The notes under the pieces: model-generated
Seen by the model: only the letters and a program-made list of their open reading frames with translations
What the model was told of the DNA's origin: nothing
Databases searched by the model: none
DNA from: Gammaproteobacteria bacterium
GTDB taxonomy: Bacteria; Pseudomonadota; Gammaproteobacteria; Arenicellales; Poriferihabitantaceae
Direction of reading: 5' to 3'
DNA length: 64,000 nt
Assembly (NCBI GenBank): GCA_024644945.1
Contig: JAHEGU010000003.1
Span: 1 to 64,000 of the forward strand
Part shown: positions 27,615-36,306 of the stretch, one piece after another
Layout of the letters: the number at the start of each line of letters is the position of its first letter
Position numbering within the stretch: the stretch's first letter is position 1
Position numbers and translations under genes: made by a program

Positions 27615-28671
27615 CGAAACCAGTGTTGATGTAGCCGCGGAGCTTGATCAGTTCCGTGAGCGTTACCAGCAGCTTAATCGTCAGATTAGTGCACAGCAGG
27701 AACAGCTAGACTGGTCAAGCCCGAACAGCGTGGTGCTCGAACATGGCGCAATGAGGTTGAGACATTTTGAAGGTGGAGATCCAGCCCAACTGCCGCTTTT
27801 GATTGTCTACTCACACGTCAATAAGCCCTGTGTCATCGATCTTCATCCGGATCATTCCCTGGTGAAGCGAATAATAGAAAAAGGCCATCGTGTTTACATC
27901 CTTGACTGGGGGGAGGTCAGTGAGTCTGATCGCGAAAACGATATAAGTGTGTACGTCGAGGAATACATCGATGCGGCAGTGAGCTACCTTCGACAGCATG
28001 GCGGGTTCGAGGCTGTAAATCTTCTCGGCATCTGTCAGGGTGGTACGTTCGCCCTGTGTTATGCCTGCCGACACCCTGCTAAGGTAAACAAATTAGTGAC
28101 GTTGGTTACTCCCGTGGATTTCCACGCAGGTGACAGTCTTCTGACGCGCTGGGCGCGTTATCTGGACATGAACATACTGGCTTCTAATCCGCAGAATATC
28201 CCTGGCGCCCTGATAACCATGCTGTTCCAAATGATGCGCCCGTTCGAAGATATGATTCGGCAGGTTCAGCAAATTGACCAGCCAGCGGCGGGTCGCAAGC
28301 TTGAATTGATGATGAAAATGGATCAATGGGTGTACCACTGCCCGGATCAGCCCGGCAAGGCTTTTGCCCAGTTCGTGCAGCGTTTTTTTCAGGAAAACGC
28401 ATTGGTACAAGATAGCTTGGAAATTGGCGGAAATCAGATCAGACTGGGCAGCTTGCAGATGCCTGTACTGAATGTGTTCGCCAGGTATGATCACCTGGTT
28501 CCGCCTGAATCTTCCTCTGCGCTTAAGCGATTTATCGACTCGTCATCTTACCAGGAACTCGAGTTCGAGGGCGGCCACATTGGCTTGCTGGTAAGTAAAA
28601 AGGCCCAGCTGACCATACTGCCTGAAATCGGCGCCTGGTTAGCTGAGCCCCTCGTGTATCAACCGAGTTAG
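27607..28671 (+). CDS. phaC: Class III polyhydroxyalkanoate synthase subunit PhaC
   Basis: About 354 residues from ATG 27607, the class III length. It has the lipase-like box GICQGG (catalytic Cys, near residue 145), VYILDWGEVS, ARYDHLVPPESS (catalytic Asp) and GGHIGLLVS (catalytic His). It polymerises (R)-3-hydroxyacyl-CoA as a complex with PhaE on PHB granules. It overlaps the end of phaE by 8 bases (ATGAATGA), implying coupled translation. It is convergent with phaB, 6 bases away. Confidence 0.92.
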   Translation: MNDETSVDVAAELDQFRERYQQLNRQISAQQEQLDWSSPNSVVLEHGAMRLRHFEGGDPAQLPLLIVYSHVNKPCVIDLHPDHSLVKRIIEKGHRVYILDWGEVSESDRENDISVYVEEYIDAAVSYLRQHGGFEAVNLLGICQGGTFALCYACRHPAKVNKLVTLVTPVDFHAGDSLLTRWARYLDMNILASNPQNIPGALITMLFQMMRPFEDMIRQVQQIDQPAAGRKLELMMKMDQWVYHCPDQPGKAFAQFVQRFFQENALVQDSLEIGGNQIRLGSLQMPVLNVFARYDHLVPPESSSALKRFIDSSSYQELEFEGGHIGLLVSKKAQLTILPEIGAWLAEPLVYQPS

Positions 28672-28677
28672 TGTAAG

Positions 28678-29400
28678 TTAATACATATGCTGGCCACCGT
28701 TGATATCGACGGTGGATCCAGTGATAAATCCTGCCCTATCACTCACAAGGAACAAAACGCCGCGAGCAATGTCATGAGGGTCTCCTAATCTTCCCACTGG
28801 AATAGTGGCGATTATTTTCTCCAGAACTTTTTCCGGTACGGCTTTAACCATGTCCGTGAGGACATAACCTGGCGCGATTGCGTTTACGGTAATACCTTTA
28901 CCCGCGCCCTCCTGAGCCAGGGCTTTGGTAAAACCATGTATACCGGATTTAGCGGCAGCATAGTTGACCTGGCCATACTGACCAGCCTGCCCGTTGATGG
29001 AACCGATGTTAACGATGCGACCGAAGCCTCGCTCGCGCATCCCCTCGATCACACCGCGGCTCATATTGAAACACGAAGAAAGATTGGTTTGTAGTACAGT
29101 ATTCCATTGCTCAAAATCCATGCGATGCATGGTGCCGTCTCGGGTGATACCGGCATTATTAACTAATACTTCAATCGGTCCAACCTCAGCTTCAATCTTA
29201 TCAATTGCAGCGCTACAGGCGTCGAAATCACTCACATCGAACTTATAGGTCGGAATACCGTTTCGCTCGGTGAATTCCTTGGCCGCTTGCTCGTTTCCTG
29301 CGTAGGTGGCAATGACATTGTACCCGGCCTTCTTTAAATCGACGCTAATGGCCTCCCCGATGCCCCGGGTACCGCCGGTGACTACAGCGACTCTGCTCAT
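28678..29400 (-). CDS. phaB: Acetoacetyl-CoA reductase, copy 1
   Basis: A 240-residue short-chain dehydrogenase with TGGTRGIGEAI (cofactor site, residues 8-18), VNNAGITRDGTMHRM (near 84), SINGQAGQYGQVNYAAAKSG (catalytic Ser, Tyr and Lys, near 137-156) and the end GSTVDINGGQHMY, which is typical of PhaB. It reduces acetoacetyl-CoA to (R)-3-hydroxybutyryl-CoA with NADPH. A GAGGA ribosome binding site precedes the ATG. Unlike other promoters of this locus, no PhaR-like palindrome is visible in its 150-base upstream gap. Confidence 0.92.
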   Translation of the reverse strand: MSRVAVVTGGTRGIGEAISVDLKKAGYNVIATYAGNEQAAKEFTERNGIPTYKFDVSDFDACSAAIDKIEAEVGPIEVLVNNAGITRDGTMHRMDFEQWNTVLQTNLSSCFNMSRGVIEGMRERGFGRIVNIGSINGQAGQYGQVNYAAAKSGIHGFTKALAQEGAGKGITVNAIAPGYVLTDMVKAVPEKVLEKIIATIPVGRLGDPHDIARGVLFLVSDRAGFITGSTVDINGGQHMY

Positions 29401-29553
29401 ATTATTGTCCTCATGGTTATAGTGGAAAGTGGTCTAGATTGATGATGTAGCCGCCAATCTATCACATTGGTTTAAGGCTTGGAATTAAACTAATGACAGA
29501 GAGGCAGACCATCGGAATTAGCGCTAATCAAAATCCTTGTAAGAATATCGTTC

Positions 29554-31350
29554 TCAGTGATCTTCGCCTAACCTTACTTTAACGTAACTGCCAGGCGCAT
29601 CTTCAATGACCTTCAGTTTTCCGTCTCCAGGTTTTCGTGCCGGTACTTTCTTTCCGGCCTTTCGGCTGATCCAACGCTGCCATTCCGGCCACCATGATCC
29701 TTCGTTCTGTTCAGCGGATGCAAACCATTTTTCTGGATTTGCCGGTGGTTTTTTGGTCACCCGGTAACCGTATTTTTTCTCACTGGGTGGGTTTACTATG
29801 CCTGCGATGTGACCAGATCCTCCCAGGATAAACTGAACCGGGCCAGAGAACAATTTGGCCCCCGCATAAGTCGACTTCCACGGGGCGATATGATCTTCGA
29901 TGGTGGAGACAAAGCAAATCGGAACATCCACGGTGGAAAGATCAATTTCAACACCGTCAATACTGATCCCGCCAGGCTGACACAGAAGATTATCAATATA
30001 GAAGTTCTGCAGATACCAGCTGTGCATTGTTGCGGGCATTCGGGTTGAGTCTGAGTTCCAGTAAAGCAGGTCAAATGGCCGGGGATCATTACCCAGCAAG
30101 TAGTTATTAATATAGAACGACCAAATCAAATCGTTGGCGCGTAACATGTTGAAGGTGGTCGCCATGGAACTCCCTTCGAGGTATCCGTTGTCCTGCATCT
30201 TGAGGTCGAGGTTATCTACCTGTTTCTGGTCGACGAATACACCCAGCTCCCCAGGATCGGAATAGTCCAGCATCGTAGTAAGCAAGGTGGCGCTGGTAAT
30301 GCGGTCGTCACCGGTGGCTTTGAAGTAAGCCAGGGCGGTTGCCAGTAACGCGCCGCCAATACAGTAGCCAACCGCGTTGACCTTGCTCTGGCCGGTTGCC
30401 TTCTCAATAGCGCTCAGCGCGGCACCGACTCCATCGATGACATAATCCTCAAAACCAGTATCACGATAACTTTCATCGGGATTGATCCATGACACGACGA
30501 ATACAGTGTGCCCTTGGCCGACCAACCATTTGATCAGAGAATTCTTTGGTTGAAGGTCCAGCACATAGTATTTGTTGATCCACGGTGGAATGATCAGCAA
30601 TGGCTTGGTGTAGGCAGATTTGCTAGTTGGAGTGTATTGCAGTAATTCCAGCATTCGATTGCGAAATACTACCTTACCCGGAGTGGTCGCGACGTTCTTA
30701 CCCAGCTCAAATGCTTCAGTATCCGTCATGGTGATTTGCAGGGAGCCATTGCCTTTCTTAAGATCCCCGAGCATGTTTTTCAGGCCTTTGACCAAATTTT
30801 CGCCATTGGACTCAATGGTTTTTTCAATCACCGCCGGATTAGTGGTCGCAAAATTGGTGGGCGACAGACTGTCAAGGTAGCGCTCGGTAAAGAAAGCGAC
30901 TTTTTCAGCAGTCTGTTTATCGAGACCGTCAACATCGGTGACCAGATTGCGCGCCCAGCGTGATGTCAGAAGATAAGACTGCTTGATCAAGTTATACACA
31001 GGCTGGTCCTGCCAGGCTTCGTGCCGGAACCGGCGATCGCCTTTTTGCTCCGTAATCACCGGATCGGCGTTCTCCCCCCCCATCAACGCCAGTGCGCTTT
31101 GATGGTAGAGCTTCATTGCATCCTGCCAATATTGCAGCCCAGCCTCAAATACTTTCTCTGGATTCTTCGAGATCACTTCAAACCATGCTGAGCACGCTTC
31201 GCTCAGATTAAAAGGATCATGGTTAAAGTGATTATTACCATTTGAAATCTCTCTAAGCAGCGATTCTAATTGCTTGATATTGTTGGCTAATATCTCAGAC
31301 GGATCAGTTTGTTCAGGAGTCGAGTCGGTATTATTTTGATTTTCTGACAT
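29554..31350 (-). CDS. phaC: Class I polyhydroxyalkanoate synthase PhaC
   Basis: A 598-residue class I synthase with the N-terminal PhaC domain (EACSAWFEVISKNPEKVFEA...), LLIIPPWINKYYVLDLQPKNS, the lipase-like box VGYCIGGALL near residue 327 (catalytic Cys), VPICFVSTIEDHIAPW (Asp) and GGSGHIAGIVNPP (His). Class I enzymes act alone on short-chain (R)-3-hydroxyacyl-CoA. It lies 50 bases downstream of a phasin gene on the same strand and probably shares its PhaR-controlled promoter. Having both a class I and a class III synthase within 4 kb is unusual. Confidence 0.94.
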   Translation of the reverse strand: MSENQNNTDSTPEQTDPSEILANNIKQLESLLREISNGNNHFNHDPFNLSEACSAWFEVISKNPEKVFEAGLQYWQDAMKLYHQSALALMGGENADPVITEQKGDRRFRHEAWQDQPVYNLIKQSYLLTSRWARNLVTDVDGLDKQTAEKVAFFTERYLDSLSPTNFATTNPAVIEKTIESNGENLVKGLKNMLGDLKKGNGSLQITMTDTEAFELGKNVATTPGKVVFRNRMLELLQYTPTSKSAYTKPLLIIPPWINKYYVLDLQPKNSLIKWLVGQGHTVFVVSWINPDESYRDTGFEDYVIDGVGAALSAIEKATGQSKVNAVGYCIGGALLATALAYFKATGDDRITSATLLTTMLDYSDPGELGVFVDQKQVDNLDLKMQDNGYLEGSSMATTFNMLRANDLIWSFYINNYLLGNDPRPFDLLYWNSDSTRMPATMHSWYLQNFYIDNLLCQPGGISIDGVEIDLSTVDVPICFVSTIEDHIAPWKSTYAGAKLFSGPVQFILGGSGHIAGIVNPPSEKKYGYRVTKKPPANPEKWFASAEQNEGSWWPEWQRWISRKAGKKVPARKPGDGKLKVIEDAPGSYVKVRLGEDH

Positions 31351-31400
31351 GGGGGGATCTCTTGGCTGTTTCGGCGCGCAGGATATAAGAGCAAAGAGCT

Positions 31401-31862
31401 CTATTTAGTTTTGGCCAGCGTATCTCGGAGTTCGTCGAGATTTTCCTTCATTCGCTGTTCCACCTTTTCGGACATATCGCCGTAAATACCCTCGATCATC
31501 CCAGCGATTTCAGTGAAATTATCCATGGACTTATTCATAGCGTTTTCAATCAGATTGATATTTTTTTCGGCCATTTCAGAGGGCTCAGAATCCGACATCG
31601 ACTGGACCGCTTCTGCAGCTTCTGAGAGCGCGGTCTGCATCATTTCGGCTTGTCTCTTAAGTAATGACTGGGCGCCAGAGACAGCGGCCTGATTAGCTTG
31701 CATCATGGTTTCAAAATTCTTGCGTTGAGATTCTGCGATTGCGCTGGGATCAAGATTGGCAACAGGTGAACTGGAAAGCATTTCCTGGAATTGCTGGGCC
31801 AACTTGGCAGGGTCCATCTGATTGATTAGGTCACTGAAATCAAAGGGGTTTTTACTTGACAT
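31401..31862 (-). CDS. Phasin-family protein (granule-associated), upstream of class I phaC
   Basis: About 153 residues from ATG 31862 (MSSKNPFDFSDLINQMDPAK), which has a GAGGAATAT ribosome binding site; the track start at 31898 falls inside the putative operator and is not used. The protein is an all-helical amphipathic coiled coil (ESQRKNFETMMQANQAAVSGAQSL...) with no cysteine in the mature chain. This is the pattern of phasins, which coat PHB granules. It leads an operon with the class I synthase. Confidence 0.82.
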   Translation of the reverse strand: MSSKNPFDFSDLINQMDPAKLAQQFQEMLSSSPVANLDPSAIAESQRKNFETMMQANQAAVSGAQSLLKRQAEMMQTALSEAAEAVQSMSDSEPSEMAEKNINLIENAMNKSMDNFTEIAGMIEGIYGDMSEKVEQRMKENLDELRDTLAKTK

Positions 31863-31885
31863 GGGATATTCCTCTAGATCATAAT

Positions 31886-31934
31886 TTGTGCAGTGCACAA
31901 TAACGTATTTTATGGATTTTTAAGGTTTTGTCAA
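31886..31934 (-). promoter_or_regulatory. Promoter and PhaR-like operator of the phasin-phaC operon
   Basis: On the minus strand, TTGACA (31929-31934) and TAAAAT (31907-31912) are separated by 16 bases. The perfect palindrome TTGTGCAGTGCACAA (31886-31900) lies a few bases after the -10, over the expected transcription start. A repressor bound there would block initiation. It fits the TGCRNYGCASMA-type motif I recall for PhaR. PhaR is encoded divergently next door. Confidence 0.75.
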
Positions 31935-31961
31935 GAACCAAGGCAATCACGCCACACAGTC

Positions 31962-31990
31962 TTGACAGACATAGTATCATCAAATACTTA
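31962..31990 (+). promoter_or_regulatory. Promoter of phaR
   Basis: TTGACA (31962-31967) and TACTTA (31985-31990) with a 17-base spacer, about 40 bases before the phaR ATG. No palindrome of the PhaR type lies on this promoter, although the operator of the divergent operon is about 60 bases away, so direct autorepression is not evident. Confidence 0.55.
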
Positions 31991-32028
31991 GACACTTTTA
32001 TTCAGACTATTACTGAGCCTGCATCACG

Positions 32029-32502
32029 ATGAGCGACGAATCTATTAGAACGATCAAGAAATACCCGAACCGGCGTATTTACGACACCCATGATAGTAAG
32101 TACATTACGATCAATGATGTGCGGGATATGGTTGTGGAAGGTGTTGAATTTAAAGTGATCGACACCCAGTCAAAAAAAGACATCACACGCAGTATTCTGC
32201 TGCAAATTATTATCGATCAGGAGTCTGAAAATGATCCATTGTTTTCCACCGATAATCTGCAGCACTTCATTCGGTATTATGGTGAAAACCAGCAACAGGG
32301 ATTTTCCGACTTTATCAACCAGAGTCTCTCGTTTTTTCAACGGCAGCAGGAACAGTTCCAGTCGAATATGAGCGACATCATTGAGAATAATCCGGTCAAA
32401 GTGTGGTCTGACATCAGCAAACAAAATATGGAAATGTGGCAGCAGATGCAGGGAGCATTTTTTGGCCAGGATAAGCAGGAAGACAAAAAGTCCAAGGATT
32501 AG
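32029..32502 (+). CDS. phaR: Polyhydroxyalkanoate synthesis regulator PhaR
   Basis: A 157-residue protein whose N-terminus RTIKKYPNRRIYDTHDSKYI, followed by TINDVRDMV, is the signature PHB/PHA accumulation regulator DNA-binding domain. A second helical accumulation-regulator domain (SILLQIIIDQESENDPLFS) and a Gln-rich tail follow. PhaR binds both DNA and PHB granules and represses phasin genes until polymer titrates it away. Palindromes at four neighbouring promoters are likely its operators. It lies divergently from the phasin-phaC operon. Confidence 0.93.
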   Translation: MSDESIRTIKKYPNRRIYDTHDSKYITINDVRDMVVEGVEFKVIDTQSKKDITRSILLQIIIDQESENDPLFSTDNLQHFIRYYGENQQQGFSDFINQSLSFFQRQQEQFQSNMSDIIENNPVKVWSDISKQNMEMWQQMQGAFFGQDKQEDKKSKD

Positions 32503-32660
32503 TGGGCCCCCAGCACCATTTCCTGGATCTCCGTTTACGCTCGTAAACCTTGGTTTGGTCCGCTCTGAGTAACGCTCACAGCGGGCTGCGTACACGCTGA
32601 TATTCGTCTTACGCTGGCGGAACATCACCGATCTGGAGGTTTTTCGAAAATTGCCTGCCC

Positions 32661-32715
32661 TTGACATCAGCGTCTCAACTTATTATGGTGCAGCGCACAA
32701 TGTTGCATCGCAGCA
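32661..32715 (+). promoter_or_regulatory. Promoter and double PhaR-like operator of the second phaB
   Basis: TTGACA (32661-32666) and TATGGT (32684-32689) are 17 bases apart. TGGTGCAGCGCACAA (32686-32700) overlaps the -10, and a second match, TGCATCGCAGCA (32704-32715), follows at the likely start. Both fit TGCRNYGCASMA. The phaB2 ATG is 35 bases further with a GAGG ribosome binding site. Confidence 0.65.
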
Positions 32716-32750
32716 TTAGCTTGTTCTAATAATCAATCCTGAGGTTTGAG

Positions 32751-33497
32751 ATGTCTAAAAGAATTGCGTTGATTACTGGAGGTACCGGCGGTATTGGCAC
32801 TGCCACATGCAAGGAACTATACGATCGAGGCTGCACCATCATAGCCGGTTATTTTCCCCCCGAAAAAGAATTGGCCGAATCCTGGCAGAAACATAACTCT
32901 GAACAGGGGTACGATTTTACTCTCGCTCCGGTTGATGTTACCGATTACGACAGTGCCAAAAGCATGGTCGAGCACGTCGAGACATTACACGGTGCCATCG
33001 ATATTCTAGTTAATTGTGCCGGAATTACTCGTGATAAAACTTTGAAAAGGATGACCCCGGATCAATGGAAGGCGGTGATCAACACTAACCTGGACAGCGC
33101 CTTTAACATCACCCAGCCGATTGTCGCCGGCATGCTGGAACGTGGATTCGGTCGTATCATCAATATTGCTTCAGTAAATGGTCAGAAGGGACAGTTCGGT
33201 CAGGCCAACTACTCGGCTGCTAAAGCCGGTCTGCATGGATTTACAATGGCGGTAGCACAGGAGACGGCGTCTAAAGGTGTTACTGTGAATACAATCTCGC
33301 CTGGCTACGTTTCTACCGCGATGACGATGGCGATGCCTCAGGATGTTTTGGATAACATTGTTGATCAGGTCCCTGTCGGTCGAATGGGAACGCCGGAAGA
33401 GATTGCTTTTACCGTGGCCTGGTTGGCTGATGAGCGCAATGGGTACACCACGGGCGCTAACATACCGGTTAATGGCGGAATGTTTATGAGCGCCTAA
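32751..33497 (+). CDS. phaB: Acetoacetyl-CoA reductase, copy 2
   Basis: A 248-residue short-chain dehydrogenase closely related to the copy at 28678-29400. It has TGGTGGIGTAT at the cofactor site, VNCAGITRDKTLKRMTPDQW (near residue 86), SVNGQKGQFGQANYSAAKAG (active site, near 140-160) and an ANIPVNGGMFMSA end. NADPH-dependent reduction of acetoacetyl-CoA is expected. Unlike copy 1 it is preceded by PhaR-like operators, so the two reductases may be expressed under different conditions. A strong terminator follows its stop codon. Confidence 0.9.
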   Translation: MSKRIALITGGTGGIGTATCKELYDRGCTIIAGYFPPEKELAESWQKHNSEQGYDFTLAPVDVTDYDSAKSMVEHVETLHGAIDILVNCAGITRDKTLKRMTPDQWKAVINTNLDSAFNITQPIVAGMLERGFGRIINIASVNGQKGQFGQANYSAAKAGLHGFTMAVAQETASKGVTVNTISPGYVSTAMTMAMPQDVLDNIVDQVPVGRMGTPEEIAFTVAWLADERNGYTTGANIPVNGGMFMSA

Positions 33498-33507
33498 AGG
33501 GCGCAAA

Positions 33508-33535
33508 AAAGCCGCTGCTTTGCGGCAGCGGCTTT
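33508..33535. terminator. Bidirectional intrinsic terminator
   Basis: AAAGCCGCTGC (33508-33518) and GCAGCGGCTTT (33525-33535) form a perfect 11-bp stem around a 6-base loop, with A-run on the left and T-rich sequence on the right. It sits between convergent phaB2 (+) and the second phasin (-) and should end transcription from both. Confidence 0.85.
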
Positions 33536-33554
33536 ATCTGTTTAAAAGTCGCGG

Positions 33555-33908
33555 TTAAGCAGCTTTCTTTACAGCAGCCGAAACGGTTTTAACGTTGTTT
33601 TCAGCTAGATCACGAGCTTCTTCAATGAACTGAGCGTTCAGTTCACCGAATGCTTTCACGTCAGAAGTTACGCGAGCGGTGATTTCTTCCGCAACGTTCT
33701 TCTGATTCTCTGCATATGTTTTGAAGTCGTCAGCATTGCGAACTTCAAGACCGGCGTTCATGTTTTCAAGACCAAGCTTGGCGTATGCCTGCAGGCTTGC
33801 CATTTGCATATTGAATGCGGTCTCGGCGTTTTTGACAACCAGTTTGTTGAAAGCAACAACTGGTGCGATTGCAGCTTCGAACTGCTTGGCTTCAGTAACT
33901 TTTGCCAT
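33555..33908 (-). CDS. phaP: Phasin PhaP
   Basis: A 117-residue helical protein of the phasin_2 type. It runs FEAAIAPVVAFNKLVVKNAE, then AFNMQMASLQAYAKLGLENM, VEEITARVTSDVKAFGELNAQF-like helices and an alanine/lysine tail VSAAVKKAA. There is no signal peptide. Phasins coat PHB granules and control their size. The gene has an AGGAG ribosome binding site and a promoter flanked by two PhaR-like palindromes, as expected for the main PhaR target. It is divergent from the alpha/beta hydrolase at 34016. Confidence 0.88.
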   Translation of the reverse strand: MAKVTEAKQFEAAIAPVVAFNKLVVKNAETAFNMQMASLQAYAKLGLENMNAGLEVRNADDFKTYAENQKNVAEEITARVTSDVKAFGELNAQFIEEARDLAENNVKTVSAAVKKAA

Positions 33909-33954
33909 TTTGAATCTCCTGATAAAGGTTGGTAATCAAATAAAATACATCAAA

Positions 33955-33996
33955 TTGTGCGGTGCAGCATAACAACATTTATTGTGCAATGCAACA
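33955..33996 (-). promoter_or_regulatory. phaP promoter with two PhaR-like operators
   Basis: On the minus strand, TTGCAT (33989-33994) and TATGCT (33966-33971) are 17 bases apart. One motif copy (33982-33996) covers the -35 and another (33955-33969) covers the -10 and start, 27 bases centre to centre. Both fit TGCRNYGCASMA on one strand. The same DNA lies 20-60 bases before the divergent hydrolase gene and may control it too. Confidence 0.72.
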
Positions 33997-34015
33997 AAAA
34001 TTACGATAGTTTTAA

Positions 34016-34891
34016 ATGACTGATATTAATAAAGAAATTGTTTGCCGTTCGGGGCAGGTTGAATCCGCTACCGCGGATGGGCGGCGTCATCAGGTGCGCT
34101 GGACAGAGTGGGGTGAAGTCACTAATCCCAAACTGTTACTGTGTGCCCATGGGCTTTCTCGAAATGGTCGTGATTTCGACTACCTGGCGCGAGCGGCGGC
34201 GGCAGATTACCGTGTGATCTGCCCGGACTATCCTGGTCGCGGCGCCAGTGACCGGCTTGCAAACCCTGATTACTACCGCAACGAGCAGTATTTGCTCGAT
34301 ACACTGAAAATCCTTGATTCCATAGAGTATGAATGCCTCGACTGGGTAGGCACATCAATGGGTGGTTTGATTGGGATAGGCTTGGCGTCGATGCCAAATC
34401 AGCCCATTGGACGAATGGTAATTAATGATGTCGGCGCGTTCATTCCCGGTGATGCACTGGCATTGATCAATGAGTACTTATGTGAGCAGCCGTTATTCGA
34501 GACGCTTGAACAAGCGGAAGATTACTATCGCACCGTATATGCCAGTTTCGGTCCTTTAGAGGATGAGCACTATCGACATCTGGTCGAACACGGTGTGGCC
34601 AGTAACGAGAGTGGTGTTGGGTATATTTTGAACTACGACCCGGCGATGATAGATCAGTTTGTTTCGCTCGAATGCAAAGACATTGAGATCTGGGACTTGT
34701 GGGAAAAAGTCGATATTCCGACACTGATTATTCGCGGGCAAAAATCCGGATTGTTGCTGAAGCCAACTGTCGAGCAGATGAAGCAACGTCATCCTGGTGC
34801 AGAATCGGTTGAATTCGCCAATTGTGCTCACGCACCGTCTCTAATGGTGCCGCAGCAGATTGAAACGGTTGTCGAGTGGCTCAAGAGATAA
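34016..34891 (+). CDS. Alpha/beta hydrolase in the PHB locus
   Basis: A 291-residue alpha/beta hydrolase: LLLCAHGLSRNGRDFDYLA (oxyanion region, near residue 40), CPDYPGRGASDRL, nucleophile elbow GTSMGG near residue 114, and a C-terminal histidine in ANCAHAPSLM. There is no signal peptide. Its position between phaP and the thiolase, within reach of the PhaR-like operators, suggests a role in PHB or hydroxybutyrate-oligomer turnover, but true intracellular depolymerases belong to other families, so this is inference. No clear ribosome binding site precedes the ATG. Confidence 0.72.
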   Translation: MTDINKEIVCRSGQVESATADGRRHQVRWTEWGEVTNPKLLLCAHGLSRNGRDFDYLARAAAADYRVICPDYPGRGASDRLANPDYYRNEQYLLDTLKILDSIEYECLDWVGTSMGGLIGIGLASMPNQPIGRMVINDVGAFIPGDALALINEYLCEQPLFETLEQAEDYYRTVYASFGPLEDEHYRHLVEHGVASNESGVGYILNYDPAMIDQFVSLECKDIEIWDLWEKVDIPTLIIRGQKSGLLLKPTVEQMKQRHPGAESVEFANCAHAPSLMVPQQIETVVEWLKR

Positions 34892-34989
34892 CCACTGCTT
34901 CTGTGGTGTATTTTTAATTTTTTGAAAACGAAGTTCGGCTGTCATGCTATTCGACCATTGCTTGAAAATTGTGGCGGGAGGGTTTGACA

Positions 34990-35037
34990 TTGCAATAGAG
35001 TAGGCCGATCGGTATAATAATTTTGTGCAGTGCACAA
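34990..35037 (+). promoter_or_regulatory. Thiolase promoter and PhaR-like operator
   Basis: TTGCAA (34990-34995), a 17-base spacer and a consensus TATAAT (35013-35018), followed by the perfect palindrome TTGTGCAGTGCACAA (35023-35037) over the likely start. The operator is identical to the one at 31886-31900 and occupies the same place relative to the -10. Confidence 0.78.
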
Positions 35038-35084
35038 TTTTGTGCCCGACAATTACAAATTTACCACTCTAAAAGGAGTCTACA

Positions 35085-36263
35085 ATGACAGAAGTTGTCA
35101 TCGCCAGCGCCACCAGAACCGCTATTGGTGCCTTCCTGGGCGGTCTTTCATCCTTACCCGCATCCAAATTAGGAGAAATCGCTATAGCCGAGTCCCTTAC
35201 CCGTGCCGGTATGCAGCCGGATGAAGTATCTGAAGTCATCATGGGGCAGGTGTTAACTGCAGGAGTTGGGCAGAATGCAGCGCGGCAAGCGGCAGTAAAT
35301 GCGGGGATTCCTGCGGATCGCACCGCAGTGACCATCAACCAGGTATGTGGTTCCGGCGTCAGATCGATAGCGATGGGATGCCAGGCCATCAAAGCCGGCG
35401 ATAGCGAGGTGGTGGTCGCGGGTGGTCAGGAAAACATGAGTCATTCGGCCCACGCCGCGCAGATGCGCACGGGTCAGAAGATGGGTCCCTTAAACCTCGT
35501 TGATACGATGATTGTAGATGGATTGTGGGATGCTTTTAATCACTACCATATGGGTACGACCGCGGAAAACGTTGCCGACAAATGGGAGATCAGCAGGGAA
35601 CAGCAAGATCAGTTTGCTGCGGCTTCTCAGCAAAAGACAGAAACAGCTCAGGCCGCTGGCAAATTCAAAGATGAAATTGTTTCTGTCACGGTGCCCGGTC
35701 GCAAGGGTGACACGGTTGTTGACACTGACGAACATCCGAAACATGGCACTACCGCCGAGACGCTAGCGAAATTACGACCGGCATTTAGTAAGGAAGGGAG
35801 CGTGACTGCAGGCAATGCATCGGGTATCAATGATGGTGCGGCGGCTACCGTGCTGATGTCTGCGGAAAATGCTGAGAAAAGAGGTATTACACCATTGGCA
35901 ACTATCCGTTCGTGGGCCACTGTCGGTGTTGACCCCGCTGTGATGGGGTCAGGCCCGATACCAGCTAGCCGTCGTGCTCTGCAGCTCGCAGGATGGTCCA
36001 TTGATGACCTGGACCTGATAGAGGCCAACGAAGCGTTTGCGGCGCAAGCTTGCGCGGTCAACAAAGATATGGGTTGGAACACCGATATCGTTAATGTCAA
36101 CGGCGGTGCGATTGCGCTTGGCCATCCAATTGGTGCCTCAGGAACAAGGATTCTGGTCACGCTGTTACACGAAATGCAAAAACGGGAGGCAAGGAAAGGC
36201 CTGGTGACCCTCTGTATTGGCGGCGGTATGGGTATCGCCATGTGCTTAGAAAGACAGAGCTAG
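35085..36263 (+). CDS. phaA: Acetyl-CoA C-acetyltransferase (beta-ketothiolase)
   Basis: A 392-residue thiolase with the acyl-accepting cysteine in [15 protein letters not shown] (near residue 88), [16 protein letters not shown] (near 317), [14 protein letters not shown] (catalytic His, near 347) and [14 protein letters not shown] (second Cys, near 377). The length matches biosynthetic thiolases that condense two acetyl-CoA for PHB synthesis. It has a strong AGGAG ribosome binding site and a PhaR-like operator, so the first step of PHB synthesis appears to be in the same regulon as the phasins. Confidence 0.93.
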   Translation: MTEVVIASATRTAIGAFLGGLSSLPASKLGEIAIAESLTRAGMQPDEVSEVIMGQVLTAGVGQNAARQAAVNAGIPADRTAVTINQVCGSGVRSIAMGCQAIKAGDSEVVVAGGQENMSHSAHAAQMRTGQKMGPLNLVDTMIVDGLWDAFNHYHMGTTAENVADKWEISREQQDQFAAASQQKTETAQAAGKFKDEIVSVTVPGRKGDTVVDTDEHPKHGTTAETLAKLRPAFSKEGSVTAGNASGINDGAAATVLMSAENAEKRGITPLATIRSWATVGVDPAVMGSGPIPASRRALQLAGWSIDDLDLIEANEAFAAQACAVNKDMGWNTDIVNVNGGAIALGHPIGASGTRILVTLLHEMQKREARKGLVTLCIGGGMGIAMCLERQS

Positions 36264-36306
36264 TTTGATTTGGTACGCTGTGGCAACGAATCGCCACAGC
36301 GCGCCT

